A DNA stretch of 64,000 bases from an uncultured Paracoccus sp. (GTDB taxonomy: Bacteria > Pseudomonadota > Alphaproteobacteria > Rhodobacterales > Rhodobacteraceae): NCBI RefSeq assembly GCF_937873615.1, contig NZ_CALMYP010000066.1:62001-126000 (forward strand), read 5' to 3'. Within the stretch, counting starts at the first letter, position 1. Every line of letters starts with the position of its first letter. Shown one piece after another: positions 8,674 through 17,184 of this stretch. The translations under genes were made by a program, and so were the position numbers. Below the pieces are notes generated by a model. The model searched no databases and was not told the origin of the DNA. It was given only the letters and a program-made list of their open reading frames with translations.

Positions 8674-9486
8674 ATGCGGCTCAAGATCACTCATCATACC
8701 GTCTACAACTACGAAAACCCGGTGCGTTTCGGTGTGCAAAGCCTGCGGCTGAGCCCTTCGGTCTTCCAGGGCCAGAAGGTCATCGACTGGCAGGTCGACA
8801 TGGGCGAGGCCGGAGAGCCGGGCGCGGGGTTTCGCGACGGCGCCGGCGACTGGATCCAGCTCTGGACCCTGCGCGGGCCGGTCACCCAGGTGCCGGTGCG
8901 CATCGACGGCGTGGTCGAAACCACCGACCTGTCCGGCGTGCTGCGCGGCCATCGCGAAATGGTCAACCCCTTCGTCTATATGCAGACCACCGAGGCGACG
9001 ACACCCGATGCGGCCCTGCGCGATCTGGCCGCGACCCCTTCGGATGAGCTGACCCGCCTCGATCTGGCGCATGAACTGTCGCATCTGGTCTACAGCAATG
9101 TGCCCTATAAAAGCGGCGTGACGACGCTGGCCACCACTGCGGCCGAGGCCCTGGCCATCGGCGGTGGCGTCTGTCAGGACCATGCCCATGTGCTGATGGT
9201 GCTGGCCCGGCTGCGCGACATGCCGGCACGCTATGTTTCGGGCTATCTGCACGCGGATGCCGATGGCAACGCGCATGAGGCCTCCCATGCCTGGGCCGAG
9301 ATCTTCATCGAAGGCCTCGGCTGGGTCGGCTTCGACGCCGCCAACAAGACCTGCCCGAACCAGCATTATGTGCGCACGGGTTCCGGTCTTGACGCGCGGG
9401 ACGCGGCACCGATCCGTGGTGTCACGGTCATGGGTGGGGCAGAAAAGCTCGATGTGAAGGTTGCGGTCGAGGAAGTGGCGCAGTAG
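8674..9486 (+). CDS. Transglutaminase-like cysteine protease (COG1305)
   Basis: 270 residues. An N-terminal beta domain (about 1-105, beginning MRLKITHHTVYNYENPV) is followed by a transglutaminase-like papain-fold core. The triad is readable: Cys167 in GGGVCQDHAH, His205 in SHAWAEI and Asp221 in GFDAANK. Bacterial members usually cleave or exchange amide bonds rather than cross-link proteins. No signal peptide is present, which suggests a cytoplasmic substrate shared with the ATP-grasp protein and Anbu. A peptidase that trims what the ATP-grasp ligase builds is an attractive but untested idea. Confidence 0.93.
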   Translation: MRLKITHHTVYNYENPVRFGVQSLRLSPSVFQGQKVIDWQVDMGEAGEPGAGFRDGAGDWIQLWTLRGPVTQVPVRIDGVVETTDLSGVLRGHREMVNPFVYMQTTEATTPDAALRDLAATPSDELTRLDLAHELSHLVYSNVPYKSGVTTLATTAAEALAIGGGVCQDHAHVLMVLARLRDMPARYVSGYLHADADGNAHEASHAWAEIFIEGLGWVGFDAANKTCPNQHYVRTGSGLDARDAAPIRGVTVMGGAEKLDVKVAVEEVAQ

Positions 9487-9518
9487 GTCTCGCGGCTGAC
9501 GAATCTCCGGGGTTGAAG

Positions 9519-10244
9519 ATGACCTATTGTGTTGCGCTGAAACTGAATGACGGGCTGGTGCTTCTGTCCGATACAAGGACCAATGCCGGGCTGGACAATA
9601 TCGCGACCTATCGCAAGATGTTCTTCTTCGAAGAGCCGGGCGAGCGCGTGATCGGCATCCTGACCGCCGGCAGCCTGTCGGTCACCCAGACCACCATCGC
9701 CCGCCTGCAGGAGGCCGTCGATTCCCCGGATAGCGACGGCACCACCTCGATCATGAAGGCCGAGACCATGCTGGGCGTGGCCGACATCATCGGCGATGTC
9801 CTGTCGCGCACCCGGCGCGAGATCGCGGCCCATTCGGAGTTGCAGCAGGGTCAGGCCACCGCCAGCATGATCGTCGCCGGCCAGCGGGCGGGCGGCGACA
9901 TGCGCCTGTTCCTCGTCTATCCCGAGGGCAATCACATCGAGGCGACCGATGACACGCCCTATCTGCAGATCGGCGAGCACAAATACGGCAAGCCGATCCT
10001 CGACCGCGTGGTCACCCCCGAGACCAGCCTTGAAGACGCGCAGAAGGCGGCGCTTCTGTCGATGGATTCGACGATGAAGTCGAATCTGTCGGTCGGGATG
10101 CCGCTGGATCTGGCGGTGATCGAAACCGATGCCTGCCGTGTCAGCACCAAGCGCCGGATCATGAAGGACGACCCGCAATTCTCGGAAATGTCTCATGCCT
10201 GGTCCGAGGCCCTGCGCGACGCCTTCGTGAAGATGCCGATCTAG
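9519..10244 (+). CDS. Anbu (bacterial proteasome-like, COG3484) peptidase
   Basis: 241 residues. I choose the ATG at 9519, not a TTG six bases earlier, because Anbu is an N-terminal nucleophile hydrolase. Removing Met1 from MTYCVALKLNDG exposes Thr2, the expected catalytic residue, and the earlier start would bury it. The segment LVLLSDTRTNAGLD is typical, with Asp and Arg lining the Ntn site. Anbu is a proteasome/HslV homologue with unresolved substrates. It is the last gene of the four-gene unit and ends 4 bases before convergent mutS. Confidence 0.95.
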   Translation: MTYCVALKLNDGLVLLSDTRTNAGLDNIATYRKMFFFEEPGERVIGILTAGSLSVTQTTIARLQEAVDSPDSDGTTSIMKAETMLGVADIIGDVLSRTRREIAAHSELQQGQATASMIVAGQRAGGDMRLFLVYPEGNHIEATDDTPYLQIGEHKYGKPILDRVVTPETSLEDAQKAALLSMDSTMKSNLSVGMPLDLAVIETDACRVSTKRRIMKDDPQFSEMSHAWSEALRDAFVKMPI

Positions 10245-10248
10245 GCCG

Positions 10249-12876
10249 TTATTCCACCAACCCCTTTAATTCATAGATCAGATCCAGCGCCTCGCGCGGG
10301 GTCAGGCTGTCGGGGTGGGTATCTTTCAAACGTGCCTCGGCGACGCTTTCCTTTGCCTTGGCGGGCGCAGGCGCGGGTGGCAAGGCGCGAAACAGCGGCA
10401 GGTCGTCGATGATCGCGGCGGGCTTGGCGGCGCCCTCGCGTTCCCCGGATTCGAGGCTGGCAAGGATGTCGCGGGCGCGGGTCACCACCGCGTCAGGCAG
10501 TCCGGCCAGACGGGCGACCTGCACACCGTAAGATCGGTCGGCGGCGCCCCTGATGACCTCGTGGAGGAAGATCACCTCGCCCTCCCATTCGCGGACGGCG
10601 ACGGTGGCGTTCTCGACGCCGTCCAGCCGGGCGGCAAGCGCGGTCAATTCGTGGTAATGGGTCGCAAACAGCGCCCGGCAGCGGTTGATCGCCTGCAGAT
10701 GTTCCATCACCGCCCAGGCGATCGACAGCCCGTCCCAGGTCGCCGTGCCGCGCCCGATCTCGTCGAGGATCACCAATGCGCGGTCGTCGGCCTGGTTCAG
10801 GATCGCCGCCGTTTCCACCATCTCGACCATGAAGGTGGATCGCCCCCGCGCCAGATCGTCCGCCGCGCCGACCCGGCTGAACAGCTGGCTGACCAGCCCG
10901 ATATGGGCGCGGGCGGCGGGCACGAAGGATCCGGCCTGCGCGAGGATGGCGATCAGCGCGTTCTGGCGCAGGAAGGTCGATTTGCCGGCCATGTTCGGCC
11001 CGGTCAGCAGCCAGATTGCCGGCGTGTCCCCGCCGGTCAGCGCGCAGTCATTGGCGACGAAGCTCTCGGATTTGCGGCGCAGCGCGCGTTCCACGACCGG
11101 GTGGCGTCCGGCCTCGATCTCGAAGGCGCGGGTCTCGTCGACCTGCGGGCGGGTCCAGCCCTCGCCCGTCGCCAGATCGGCGAAAGCGGCGCTCAGGTCG
11201 ATTTCCGCCAAGGCCCGCGCCGCCTGACCGATGGGGCCGGCGGCGGCAAGCACCGCCTCGCGCAGGCGGGCGAAGATGCCGCGCTCGATCTCCAGCGCGC
11301 GGTCGCGGGCGTTGAGGATGCGGGTCTCCAGTTCCGACAGCGGCACGGTGGTGAAGCGGATCTGGTTGGCGGTGGTCTGGCGGTGGATGAAGGTCTCGTT
11401 CAGGGGCGGGGCCATCATCTTCTCGGCATGGGTTGCCGTGGTCTCGATGAAATAGCCGAGCACGTTGTTATGCTTGATCTTCAGGCTGGCGACCCCGGCC
11501 AGATCGGCATATTCGCCCTGCATCTTCGCAATCACGCCGCGGCCTTCGTCGCGCAACTGGCGGGTCTCGTCCAGATCGGCATCGAAGCCCGTTGCGACAA
11601 AGCCGCCATCGCGGGCCAGCAGCGGCGGCTCGGCCACAAGCGCGTCGTCCAGAAGGTCGATCAGTCCGTCATGGCCGACAAGATCGCGCGCGGCGTCAGT
11701 CAGCACAGCCACGCTGTCATCGCCCAGAAGGGCGGCGATGCCGATCGCCTGTGTCAGCCCGGCCCGGATCGCGGCCAGATCGCGCGGGCCGCCGCGTTCC
11801 AGCGCCAGCCGCGAGAGCGCCCGGTCCATGTCGGGGACGCGCGACAGCGCCTCGCGCAGATCGGCGGTCAGGCGGGCGTCGGCTGCCAGATGCGCCACCG
11901 CGTCATGGCGGGCATGGATGGTGGCAAGATCGCGCGAGGGCGCGGAAATCCGGCGTTCCAGCAGCCGCGCGCCCGCCGCCGTCGCGGTGCGGTCGATGGC
12001 CGACAGAAGCGAGCCCTCGCGCCCGCCCGACAGCGCCTGCACCAGTTCCAGATTGCGCCGGGTCGCGGCGTCGATCTGCATGGCGCCCGCCGCTTCCTCG
12101 CGCAAAGGCGGGCGGATCAGCGGCAGCTGCGCCTTCTGGGTCAGTTCCAGATAGGCGGCAAGGGCACCCATCGCCGCCAGTTCGGCGCGCGAGAAGCTGC
12201 CGAATCCGTCCAGCGTCTCGACCTTGAACAGCGCCGCCAGCCGCCTTGTCGCGGCGGCGCTGTCGAAATTCTGCGCCCCGATTTCGGTCAGGGCCGCGCC
12301 GGATTCGGTGGCGAGTTCGTCCAGCCCGCTGCCCTCGATGGCCAGCAATTCGCGCGGACCGATCCGCGCCAGTTCCGGGGCCAGCCGCGCGGGCGGGCAG
12401 GCCATGACCCGCAGCGAGCCGGTGGAAATATCGACCCATGCCAGCGCGCTTTCGTCGCGCACCGACGCGAAGGCGGCCAGAAAATTGTGCCGCCGCGCTT
12501 CCAGCAGCGATTCCTCGGTCAGCGTGCCGGGCGTGACCAGCCGCACCACATCGCGGGCGACGACCGATTTCGCGCCGCGCTTCTTGGCCTCGGCCGGGTC
12601 CTCCATCTGCTCGGCGATGGCGACGCGAAAACCCTTGCGGATCAGGGTCAGCAGGTAACTTTCGGCGGCATGAACCGGCACGCCGCACATCGGGATCGGC
12701 TCTCCCAGATGGGTGCCGCGCTTGGTCAGGGCGATGTCGAGGGCCGCCGCCGCCGCCACCGCATCGTCGAAGAACATCTCGTAGAAATCGCCCATGCGAT
12801 AGAACAGCAGCGCACCCGGATTGGCCTCGCGGATCGCGAGATACTGGGCCATCATCGGGGTCGGCTGGTCGGACAT
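10249..12876 (-). CDS. mutS: DNA mismatch repair protein MutS
   Basis: 875 residues, normal for bacterial MutS. The N-terminal mismatch-reading loop GDFYEMFFDDA contains the Phe-x-Glu pair that stacks on and contacts the mismatched base. The C-terminal ATPase has Walker A GPNMAGKSTFLRQ, the segment STFMVEMVE, Walker B VILDEIGRGT and ATHYHEL. MutS recognises mispairs and recruits MutL. It is divergent from the FosX-type gene across 63 bases. A very long antisense reading frame covers it but codes for nothing recognisable. Confidence 0.98.
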   Translation of the reverse strand: MSDQPTPMMAQYLAIREANPGALLFYRMGDFYEMFFDDAVAAAAALDIALTKRGTHLGEPIPMCGVPVHAAESYLLTLIRKGFRVAIAEQMEDPAEAKKRGAKSVVARDVVRLVTPGTLTEESLLEARRHNFLAAFASVRDESALAWVDISTGSLRVMACPPARLAPELARIGPRELLAIEGSGLDELATESGAALTEIGAQNFDSAAATRRLAALFKVETLDGFGSFSRAELAAMGALAAYLELTQKAQLPLIRPPLREEAAGAMQIDAATRRNLELVQALSGGREGSLLSAIDRTATAAGARLLERRISAPSRDLATIHARHDAVAHLAADARLTADLREALSRVPDMDRALSRLALERGGPRDLAAIRAGLTQAIGIAALLGDDSVAVLTDAARDLVGHDGLIDLLDDALVAEPPLLARDGGFVATGFDADLDETRQLRDEGRGVIAKMQGEYADLAGVASLKIKHNNVLGYFIETTATHAEKMMAPPLNETFIHRQTTANQIRFTTVPLSELETRILNARDRALEIERGIFARLREAVLAAAGPIGQAARALAEIDLSAAFADLATGEGWTRPQVDETRAFEIEAGRHPVVERALRRKSESFVANDCALTGGDTPAIWLLTGPNMAGKSTFLRQNALIAILAQAGSFVPAARAHIGLVSQLFSRVGAADDLARGRSTFMVEMVETAAILNQADDRALVILDEIGRGTATWDGLSIAWAVMEHLQAINRCRALFATHYHELTALAARLDGVENATVAVREWEGEVIFLHEVIRGAADRSYGVQVARLAGLPDAVVTRARDILASLESGEREGAAKPAAIIDDLPLFRALPPAPAPAKAKESVAEARLKDTHPDSLTPREALDLIYELKGLVE

Positions 12877-12939
12877 GGGCGCCTCCTTCGTCCGCCGGTT
12901 CTAGCGCATCATGCGCCAATTGCCAGAGCGGGAGGAAAG

Positions 12940-13356
12940 ATGACCAAAGGGCTGAGCCATATCACCTTCATCTGCCAGGACCTCGACCGGATGGAGGAGA
13001 TCCTGACCCGGGTTCTGAACGCGCGAAAGATCTATGACAGTGCGGGCACGGAGTTTTCGATCTCACCCGAGCGCTTCTTCGACATCGGCGGCATCTGGGT
13101 GGCCACGATGCAGGGCGATCCGCTGCCCGCGCGCAGCTATAACCACGTCGCCTTCAAGATCGCTGAGTCCGATTACGACACCCGCCTGACCGCGATCCGC
13201 AATCTGGGGCTGGATCTGCGCGAAAGCCGGCCCCGGGTCGCGGGCGAGGGGCGCTCGATCTATTTCCACGACGCCGATAATCACCTGTTCGAACTGCATA
13301 CCGGGACATTGGCCGAGCGGCTGGCCCGTTATGCGAAAGGCCGAGCTGTCGGATAA
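12940..13356 (+). CDS. FosX-type fosfomycin hydrolase (vicinal oxygen chelate family)
   Basis: 138 residues from the ATG at 12940, after GGAGGAA. It resembles FosX, a manganese-dependent enzyme that opens the fosfomycin epoxide with water. Metal ligands expected at His7, His69 and Glu118 are all present (GLSHITF, SYNHVAFKI, NHLFELH). The proposed general base Glu44 is also in place (SPERFF). The block PRVAGEGRSIYFHDADNHLF is family-typical. Chromosomal copies in non-pathogens may have another natural substrate, so resistance is not assured. It is divergent from mutS. Confidence 0.85.
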   Translation: MTKGLSHITFICQDLDRMEEILTRVLNARKIYDSAGTEFSISPERFFDIGGIWVATMQGDPLPARSYNHVAFKIAESDYDTRLTAIRNLGLDLRESRPRVAGEGRSIYFHDADNHLFELHTGTLAERLARYAKGRAVG

Positions 13357-13546
13357 GGGTGGCTGATACAGAACGAGAACGATGCGCTGTCATATGTCTG
13401 GTCGGAGGCCAGAGTAACGAATGCTGCAGGCTGCACGGACGTCCGCCTTTTCTGTTTGCCCGACGAACGATGACTGAGCAGCGCGTGTTCAGATGAAAGC
13501 CTTGAAGGACGAATATGCATGACGCGACCTCTGTCACTTGGGTGTG
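13357..13546. other. Non-coding stretch, start of a lower-GC patch
   Basis: 190 bases between the FosX-type gene and the convergent hypothetical gene. No frame looks coding and no clear terminator hairpin is seen. Base composition drops below the surroundings here and stays low to about 14330, suggesting acquired DNA or a decayed gene. Confidence 0.5.
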
Positions 13547-14200
13547 CTACGTGCCCCAAGGCCACGGCTGCCACACGGATAGGTATATTGGTGCTCTGAT
13601 TAAATCTCCGGTTCCCGTTTGCAGTACTAGATCGAACACCTTTTGAGTTGGTCTACGGTTCGGAAATTGGTCAGTTGGCGATTGCATAAGCGCGCAGTTT
13701 TGGTTCATTCCTGCGCTTGCACGACCGACAGACATTCGCGCGGTGCAGGGGCCTTTAGCCAACGAGGCTTCGATAGAGACAAGCTCAATGCCCATTAGCT
13801 CTAGGGCCAGAGCCGGATCATAGCTATCTAAGTCCTGGCGATGTAAAACAGAAAAGAACTCGGTTTGACCGGGAGAAAGCTCAAGCCCTCCGGTTGCATT
13901 GAACTCCTCAATACCACACGGTGAATACCACTTACCATAGCTGCCGCCCCCACCGTTTAGGCCGTCAGTTGCAATCTCACATTTCACAATGAACAACTGG
14001 CGCGAAGAATGATTCGATACCGAAAAATCGAACTTCGCGGAAACCGATATTGGATTACTGACCAATTCGAATTCATTGAGTCGGGTGCTCACTTCCGGTG
14101 GAAGCTGGCCGCTTCGAAAACTCAGAAAGCTGAGATATAGGCTGCCAGTGGAGACAGCCAAAGCCAACACGCTTATGAAAATCGGAACTGCCTTGAACAA
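13547..14200 (-). CDS. Hypothetical membrane-anchored protein in a lower-GC patch
   Basis: 217 residues if it starts at TTG (14200-14198), which has AAAGGA six bases upstream; no ATG exists near the N-terminus. One N-terminal helix (about 5-28, IFISVLALAVSTGSLYLSFL) is followed by an extracytoplasmic, beta-rich domain with scattered cysteines. No family is recognised. Codon use is clearly less GC-rich than flanking genes, with many A/T third positions, so horizontal acquisition is likely. It stands alone, convergent to the FosX-type gene. Function unknown. Confidence 0.6.
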   Translation of the reverse strand: MFKAVPIFISVLALAVSTGSLYLSFLSFRSGQLPPEVSTRLNEFELVSNPISVSAKFDFSVSNHSSRQLFIVKCEIATDGLNGGGGSYGKWYSPCGIEEFNATGGLELSPGQTEFFSVLHRQDLDSYDPALALELMGIELVSIEASLAKGPCTARMSVGRASAGMNQNCALMQSPTDQFPNRRPTQKVFDLVLQTGTGDLIRAPIYLSVWQPWPWGT

Positions 14201-14326
14201 ATGTCGTCCTTTCCCGAAAGAAAATGGGCTAGACCGCCTGATAGCATGCTCGCTGCAAAGCAGCCATTAGTGTAACAACGGCGAAGGTCGGCTTCGTCCC
14301 GCAACGCAGAACTTGGCACCAGCCTT

Positions 14327-15589
14327 TCAAACCTTCAGCCGCACCCCGTCATGGCCGGTGACGGTCATCTCCATCAGCGCGCCTTCCGGCATGTCGCGGT
14401 CGAAGGCGACTTCGGTGAATTGCTCGGTCCGGCCAACCCTCGGGCCTTCGGTCAGGATGCGATGGCTGCGGCCCTTTTGCGCGTCCAGATGCGCGCGCAG
14501 CGCCGCATCTCCGGCGGCGCGCAGCCGGGCGGCGCGGGACTTGACGGCATTGCCGTTCACTGCCGGCATCCGGGCGGCGGGCGTGCCCTGACGCGCCGAA
14601 TAGGGGAAGACATGCAGGAAGGTCAGGCCGCAGTCCTGCACCAGTTTCAGCGAGTTTTCGAACATCGCCTCACTCTCGGTCGGGAAGCCGGCGATGATGT
14701 CGGCGCCGAAGACGATGTCGGGGCGCAACCGGCGGGCTTCCTCGCAGAAACGGATGGCATCGTCGCGCAGGTGGCGGCGCTTCATGCGCTTCAGGATCAT
14801 GTCGTCGCCGGCCTGCAAGGACAGGTGCAGATGCGGCATCAGGCGCGGCTCGGTCGCGATGGCGGCCATCAGGTTCTCGTCGGCCTCGATGCTGTCGATG
14901 CTGGAGATGCGCAGACGCGGCAGATCCGGCACCAGTTTCAGGATCCGCATCACCAGATCGCCGAGGCGCGGCTGGCCCGGCAGATCGGCGCCCCATGAGG
15001 TCAGGTCGACCCCGGTCAGCACCACCTCGTTGAAGCCGCGATCGCGCAGCCGCCTGATCTGGTCGACGACCACGCCCGCCGGGACGGAACGCGAATTGCC
15101 GCGGCCGTAAGGGATGATGCAGAAAGTGCAGCGGTGGTCGCAGCCGTTCTGGACCTGCACATAGGCGCGGTGGCGGCCGAAGCCGTCGATCAGGTGGCCG
15201 GCGGTTTCAGTCACCGACATGATGTCGTCGACGATCACCCGTTCGGTCTGGCCGATCAGGTCGGGGGTCAGGCTAGCCCAGGTTTCGGGGCGCATCTTCT
15301 CGCTGTTGCCGACAACGCGGGTGACCTCGGGCATGGCGGCGAAGGTCTCGGGCTCGGTCTGGGCGGCGCAGCCGGTGACGATGATCGGGGCGTCGGGGTT
15401 TTCGCGCGACAGGCGGCGGATGTCCTGGCGGGCCTTGCGCACGGCCTCGGCGGTCACGGCGCAGGTGTTCACGATCACCGCGCCCTTGAGGCCGGCGGCC
15501 TCGGCCATCTCACGCATGGCCTCGGATTCGTAGGCATTCAGCCGGCAGCCATGGGTGGAAAAGACCGGCGCTTTATCCGCCCCGCTCAT
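14327..15589 (-). CDS. mtaB: tRNA t6A37 methylthiotransferase MtaB (MiaB-like radical SAM enzyme)
   Basis: 420 residues from the ATG at 15589, which overlaps the dapF stop by 4 bases (ATGA). The frame continues upstream, but that part is antisense-like and out of family. The N-terminal methylthiotransferase domain carries three [4Fe-4S] cysteines (STHGCRLNAYES, VNTCAVTAEA, TGCAAQ). The radical SAM cluster motif is CDHRCTFCIIPYGRG. A short C-terminal TRAM-like part ends the protein. The family adds a methylthio group to t6A37 of certain tRNAs; MtaB rather than MiaB is assigned by its shorter length and motif style. Confidence 0.9.
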   Translation of the reverse strand: MSGADKAPVFSTHGCRLNAYESEAMREMAEAAGLKGAVIVNTCAVTAEAVRKARQDIRRLSRENPDAPIIVTGCAAQTEPETFAAMPEVTRVVGNSEKMRPETWASLTPDLIGQTERVIVDDIMSVTETAGHLIDGFGRHRAYVQVQNGCDHRCTFCIIPYGRGNSRSVPAGVVVDQIRRLRDRGFNEVVLTGVDLTSWGADLPGQPRLGDLVMRILKLVPDLPRLRISSIDSIEADENLMAAIATEPRLMPHLHLSLQAGDDMILKRMKRRHLRDDAIRFCEEARRLRPDIVFGADIIAGFPTESEAMFENSLKLVQDCGLTFLHVFPYSARQGTPAARMPAVNGNAVKSRAARLRAAGDAALRAHLDAQKGRSHRILTEGPRVGRTEQFTEVAFDRDMPEGALMEMTVTGHDGVRLKV

Positions 15590-16401
15590 CCCCGCCAGAC
15601 CCCGTCGAAGACATGCGCGGTCGGTCCGGTCATCCAGACCCCATCCTCGCGCCAGTCGATCATCAGCTGCCCGCCCGGCACGTTCACCGTAACCTTGCGC
15701 CCGGTCAGCCCGCGCCGCGCCGCCGCCACCGCCGCCGCACAGGAGCACGACCCCGAAGCCAGCGTCGGCCCGGTCCCGCGTTCCCAGATGCGCAGCCTGA
15801 TTTCCTCGGGAGAGAGCACCTGCACGACCTCGACATTGGTCCGCTGCGGGTAAAGCGGGTGGTGTTCGTGTTCCGGCCCAAAACGGTCCAGATCGACCGC
15901 ATCGGCATCGTCGACGAAAAAGGTCATATGCGGGTTGCCCATCCCGGTCGCGACCGGATCGCCGGGAATCGGCAGGTGCAGCGTGTCCAGATCCTGCGCC
16001 AGCGGGATCGCCTGCCAGTCCAGCACCGGCGGCCCCATATTGACGCGGGTCAGCCCGCCGCCCGCATCCTCTGCCATGAGGATTGCGTGATCGGTGCGCA
16101 GGCTGAGCCGGCTCTTGCCGGTGCCATCCATCAGAAAGCGCGCGATGCACCGTGTCGCATTTCCGCAAGCCGCCGAACGAGAACCGTCGGCGTTGAAGAA
16201 GACCAGCCGCGCATCGGCGTGATCGTCGTGGTCAATGGTCGCCAACTGGTCGAAACCGACCCCGAAATGCCGGTCGGCAATGGCCGCGATGGTGGCAGAA
16301 TCAGGCGCCTCGACCCCGTGGCGGAGGTCGACGACAACGAAGTCATTGCCGAGCCCATGCATCTTCATGAAGGGCAGGCCGGGGGTGCGGGCGTGTTCCA
16401 T
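15586..16401 (-). CDS. dapF: Diaminopimelate epimerase DapF
   Basis: 271 residues from the ATG at 16401; an ATG at 16410 is also possible. The frame stays open to 16503, but that would run over the tRNA-Lys promoter. The enzyme converts LL- to meso-diaminopimelate for lysine and peptidoglycan. The N-terminal signature MKMHGLGNDFVVVD and the first catalytic cysteine region AACGNATRC are present. The second catalytic cysteine, usually in ACGTGAC, reads LASGSCSC, placing serine where cysteine is expected. The 3' end is coupled to mtaB. Confidence 0.92.
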   Translation of the reverse strand: MEHARTPGLPFMKMHGLGNDFVVVDLRHGVEAPDSATIAAIADRHFGVGFDQLATIDHDDHADARLVFFNADGSRSAACGNATRCIARFLMDGTGKSRLSLRTDHAILMAEDAGGGLTRVNMGPPVLDWQAIPLAQDLDTLHLPIPGDPVATGMGNPHMTFFVDDADAVDLDRFGPEHEHHPLYPQRTNVEVVQVLSPEEIRLRIWERGTGPTLASGSCSCAAAVAAARRGLTGRKVTVNVPGGQLMIDWREDGVWMTGPTAHVFDGVWRG

Positions 16402-16453
16402 GCCTGCCATATAGTGCGCCCGAAAACTTTTCGCCAGATCGGTGTTTTTGTGC

Positions 16454-16482
16454 TTGACCCTCCCCGCCGCGAAAACTAGGTA
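16454..16482 (+). promoter_or_regulatory. Promoter of tRNA-Lys
   Basis: TTGACC (16454-16459) and TAGGTA (16477-16482) are spaced by 17 bases. The tRNA begins 13 bases after the -10 box, a typical geometry. The site lies upstream of the dapF start on the other strand. Confidence 0.7.
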
Positions 16483-16495
16483 AGCGCCCTGTGAT

Positions 16496-16571
16496 GGGCC
16501 CATAGCTCAGTTGGTAGAGCAACTGACTTTTAATCAGTGGGTCACAGGTTCGAATCCTGTTGGGCTCACCA
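16496..16571 (+). tRNA. tRNA-Lys (UUU)
   Basis: 76 nt with encoded CCA. The acceptor stem is GGGCCCA paired with TGGGCTC. The D-arm is AGCTCAGTTGGTAGAGC, the anticodon stem ACTGA/TCAGT encloses CTTTTAA with anticodon TTT at 16529-16531, and the T-arm contains GGTTCGAATCC. Confidence 0.97.
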
Positions 16572-16578
16572 CTGAAAT

Positions 16579-16613
16579 CAACGACACGCCGGCTGGTGCC
16601 GGTGGCGTTGTTT
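16579..16613 (+). terminator. Terminator-like hairpin after tRNA-Lys
   Basis: CAACG-a-CAC-g-CCGG pairs, with two bulges, with CCGGTGGCGTTG and is followed by TTT. It begins 8 bases after the mature tRNA end, as expected for a tRNA terminator. The bulges and short T-run keep this tentative. Confidence 0.45.
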
Positions 16614-16837
16614 CGCGGAATGTCGTTCCACATACTCCACGATGATATCGTCAGTCACGAACAGGCGGAGCGGTCGGCCAATACTGCTACGCTTGGCAGC
16701 CCGATGCGACGAGTGCCTCACGGTCTTCCGCTCAGCTTTCGCCTTCGTAGAGAACGTCATCCTCTGGTCAAGAATCGAGGCGCTGAAACTATGTGCCAGC
16801 ATTAGCCAGCGGAACCGTGAAAAACCTGTGCGCCCCC

Positions 16838-16866
16838 TTGCCTGTGCCAGCAGGGACCGTTATGAA
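16838..16866 (+). promoter_or_regulatory. Promoter of tRNA-Val
   Basis: TTGCCT (16838-16843) and TATGAA (16861-16866) are spaced by 17 bases. The tRNA starts 9 bases after the -10 box, which implies almost no leader. Confidence 0.6.
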
Positions 16867-16875
16867 CCGCCGCAC

Positions 16876-16950
16876 GGGTGATTAGCTCAGCGGTAGAGCG
16901 CTTCGTTCACATCGAAGATGTCAGCGGTTCAAATCCGTTATCACCCACCA
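16876..16950 (+). tRNA. tRNA-Val (CAC)
   Basis: 75 nt with encoded CCA. The acceptor stem is GGGTGAT/ATCACCC and the anticodon stem CTTCG/CGAAG encloses TTCACAT, giving anticodon CAC. The T-loop is GGTTCAAATCC. The anticodon reads GUG codons. Confidence 0.95.
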
Positions 16951-17160
16951 TATATTTCAATCGGTTACGCAGGTTCCTAAGTCTTCTGAACCTGTTTTGC
17001 CGCGCGCACAGGTTCGATTTCCGGCGCTGCGGCATCTTCAGGCATGAAATCGCGCGAATCTGGCTTAGACGCGCCCGGTCACAGCCGCATTCGAGAGGCC
17101 AATGATCTGACTGATCTTCCGTATTGCCATCCCGCCTGACGCCATGGCGGACATGAGAAT

Positions 17161-17184
17161 GGGCGCGGAGTTGCCCCCGCGCCC
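17161..17184 (-). terminator. Possible terminator of lon
   Basis: A GC-rich inverted repeat, GGGCGCGG with CCGCGCCC, lies 20-43 bases after the lon stop on the minus strand. No clear T-run follows, so it may act as a 3' stabiliser rather than a terminator. Confidence 0.4.

Larger units (their letters stand above)
16572..16875. other. Gene-free interval between tRNA-Lys and tRNA-Val
   Basis: 304 bases of lower GC content. Short open frames exist on both strands, but none has a ribosome site or recognisable sequence. Apart from the terminator-like hairpin at its left end and the tRNA-Val promoter at its right end, I see nothing assignable. It may be the scar of an old integration between tRNA genes. 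Confidence 0.5.

Noticed and set aside
10315-13356. A plus-strand open frame of about 1000 codons antisense to mutS
   Set aside because: Its amino-acid make-up is Arg/Gln/Gly-rich without motifs, it is the mirror of a perfect mutS, and only its end, from 12940, is a real gene (FosX-type).
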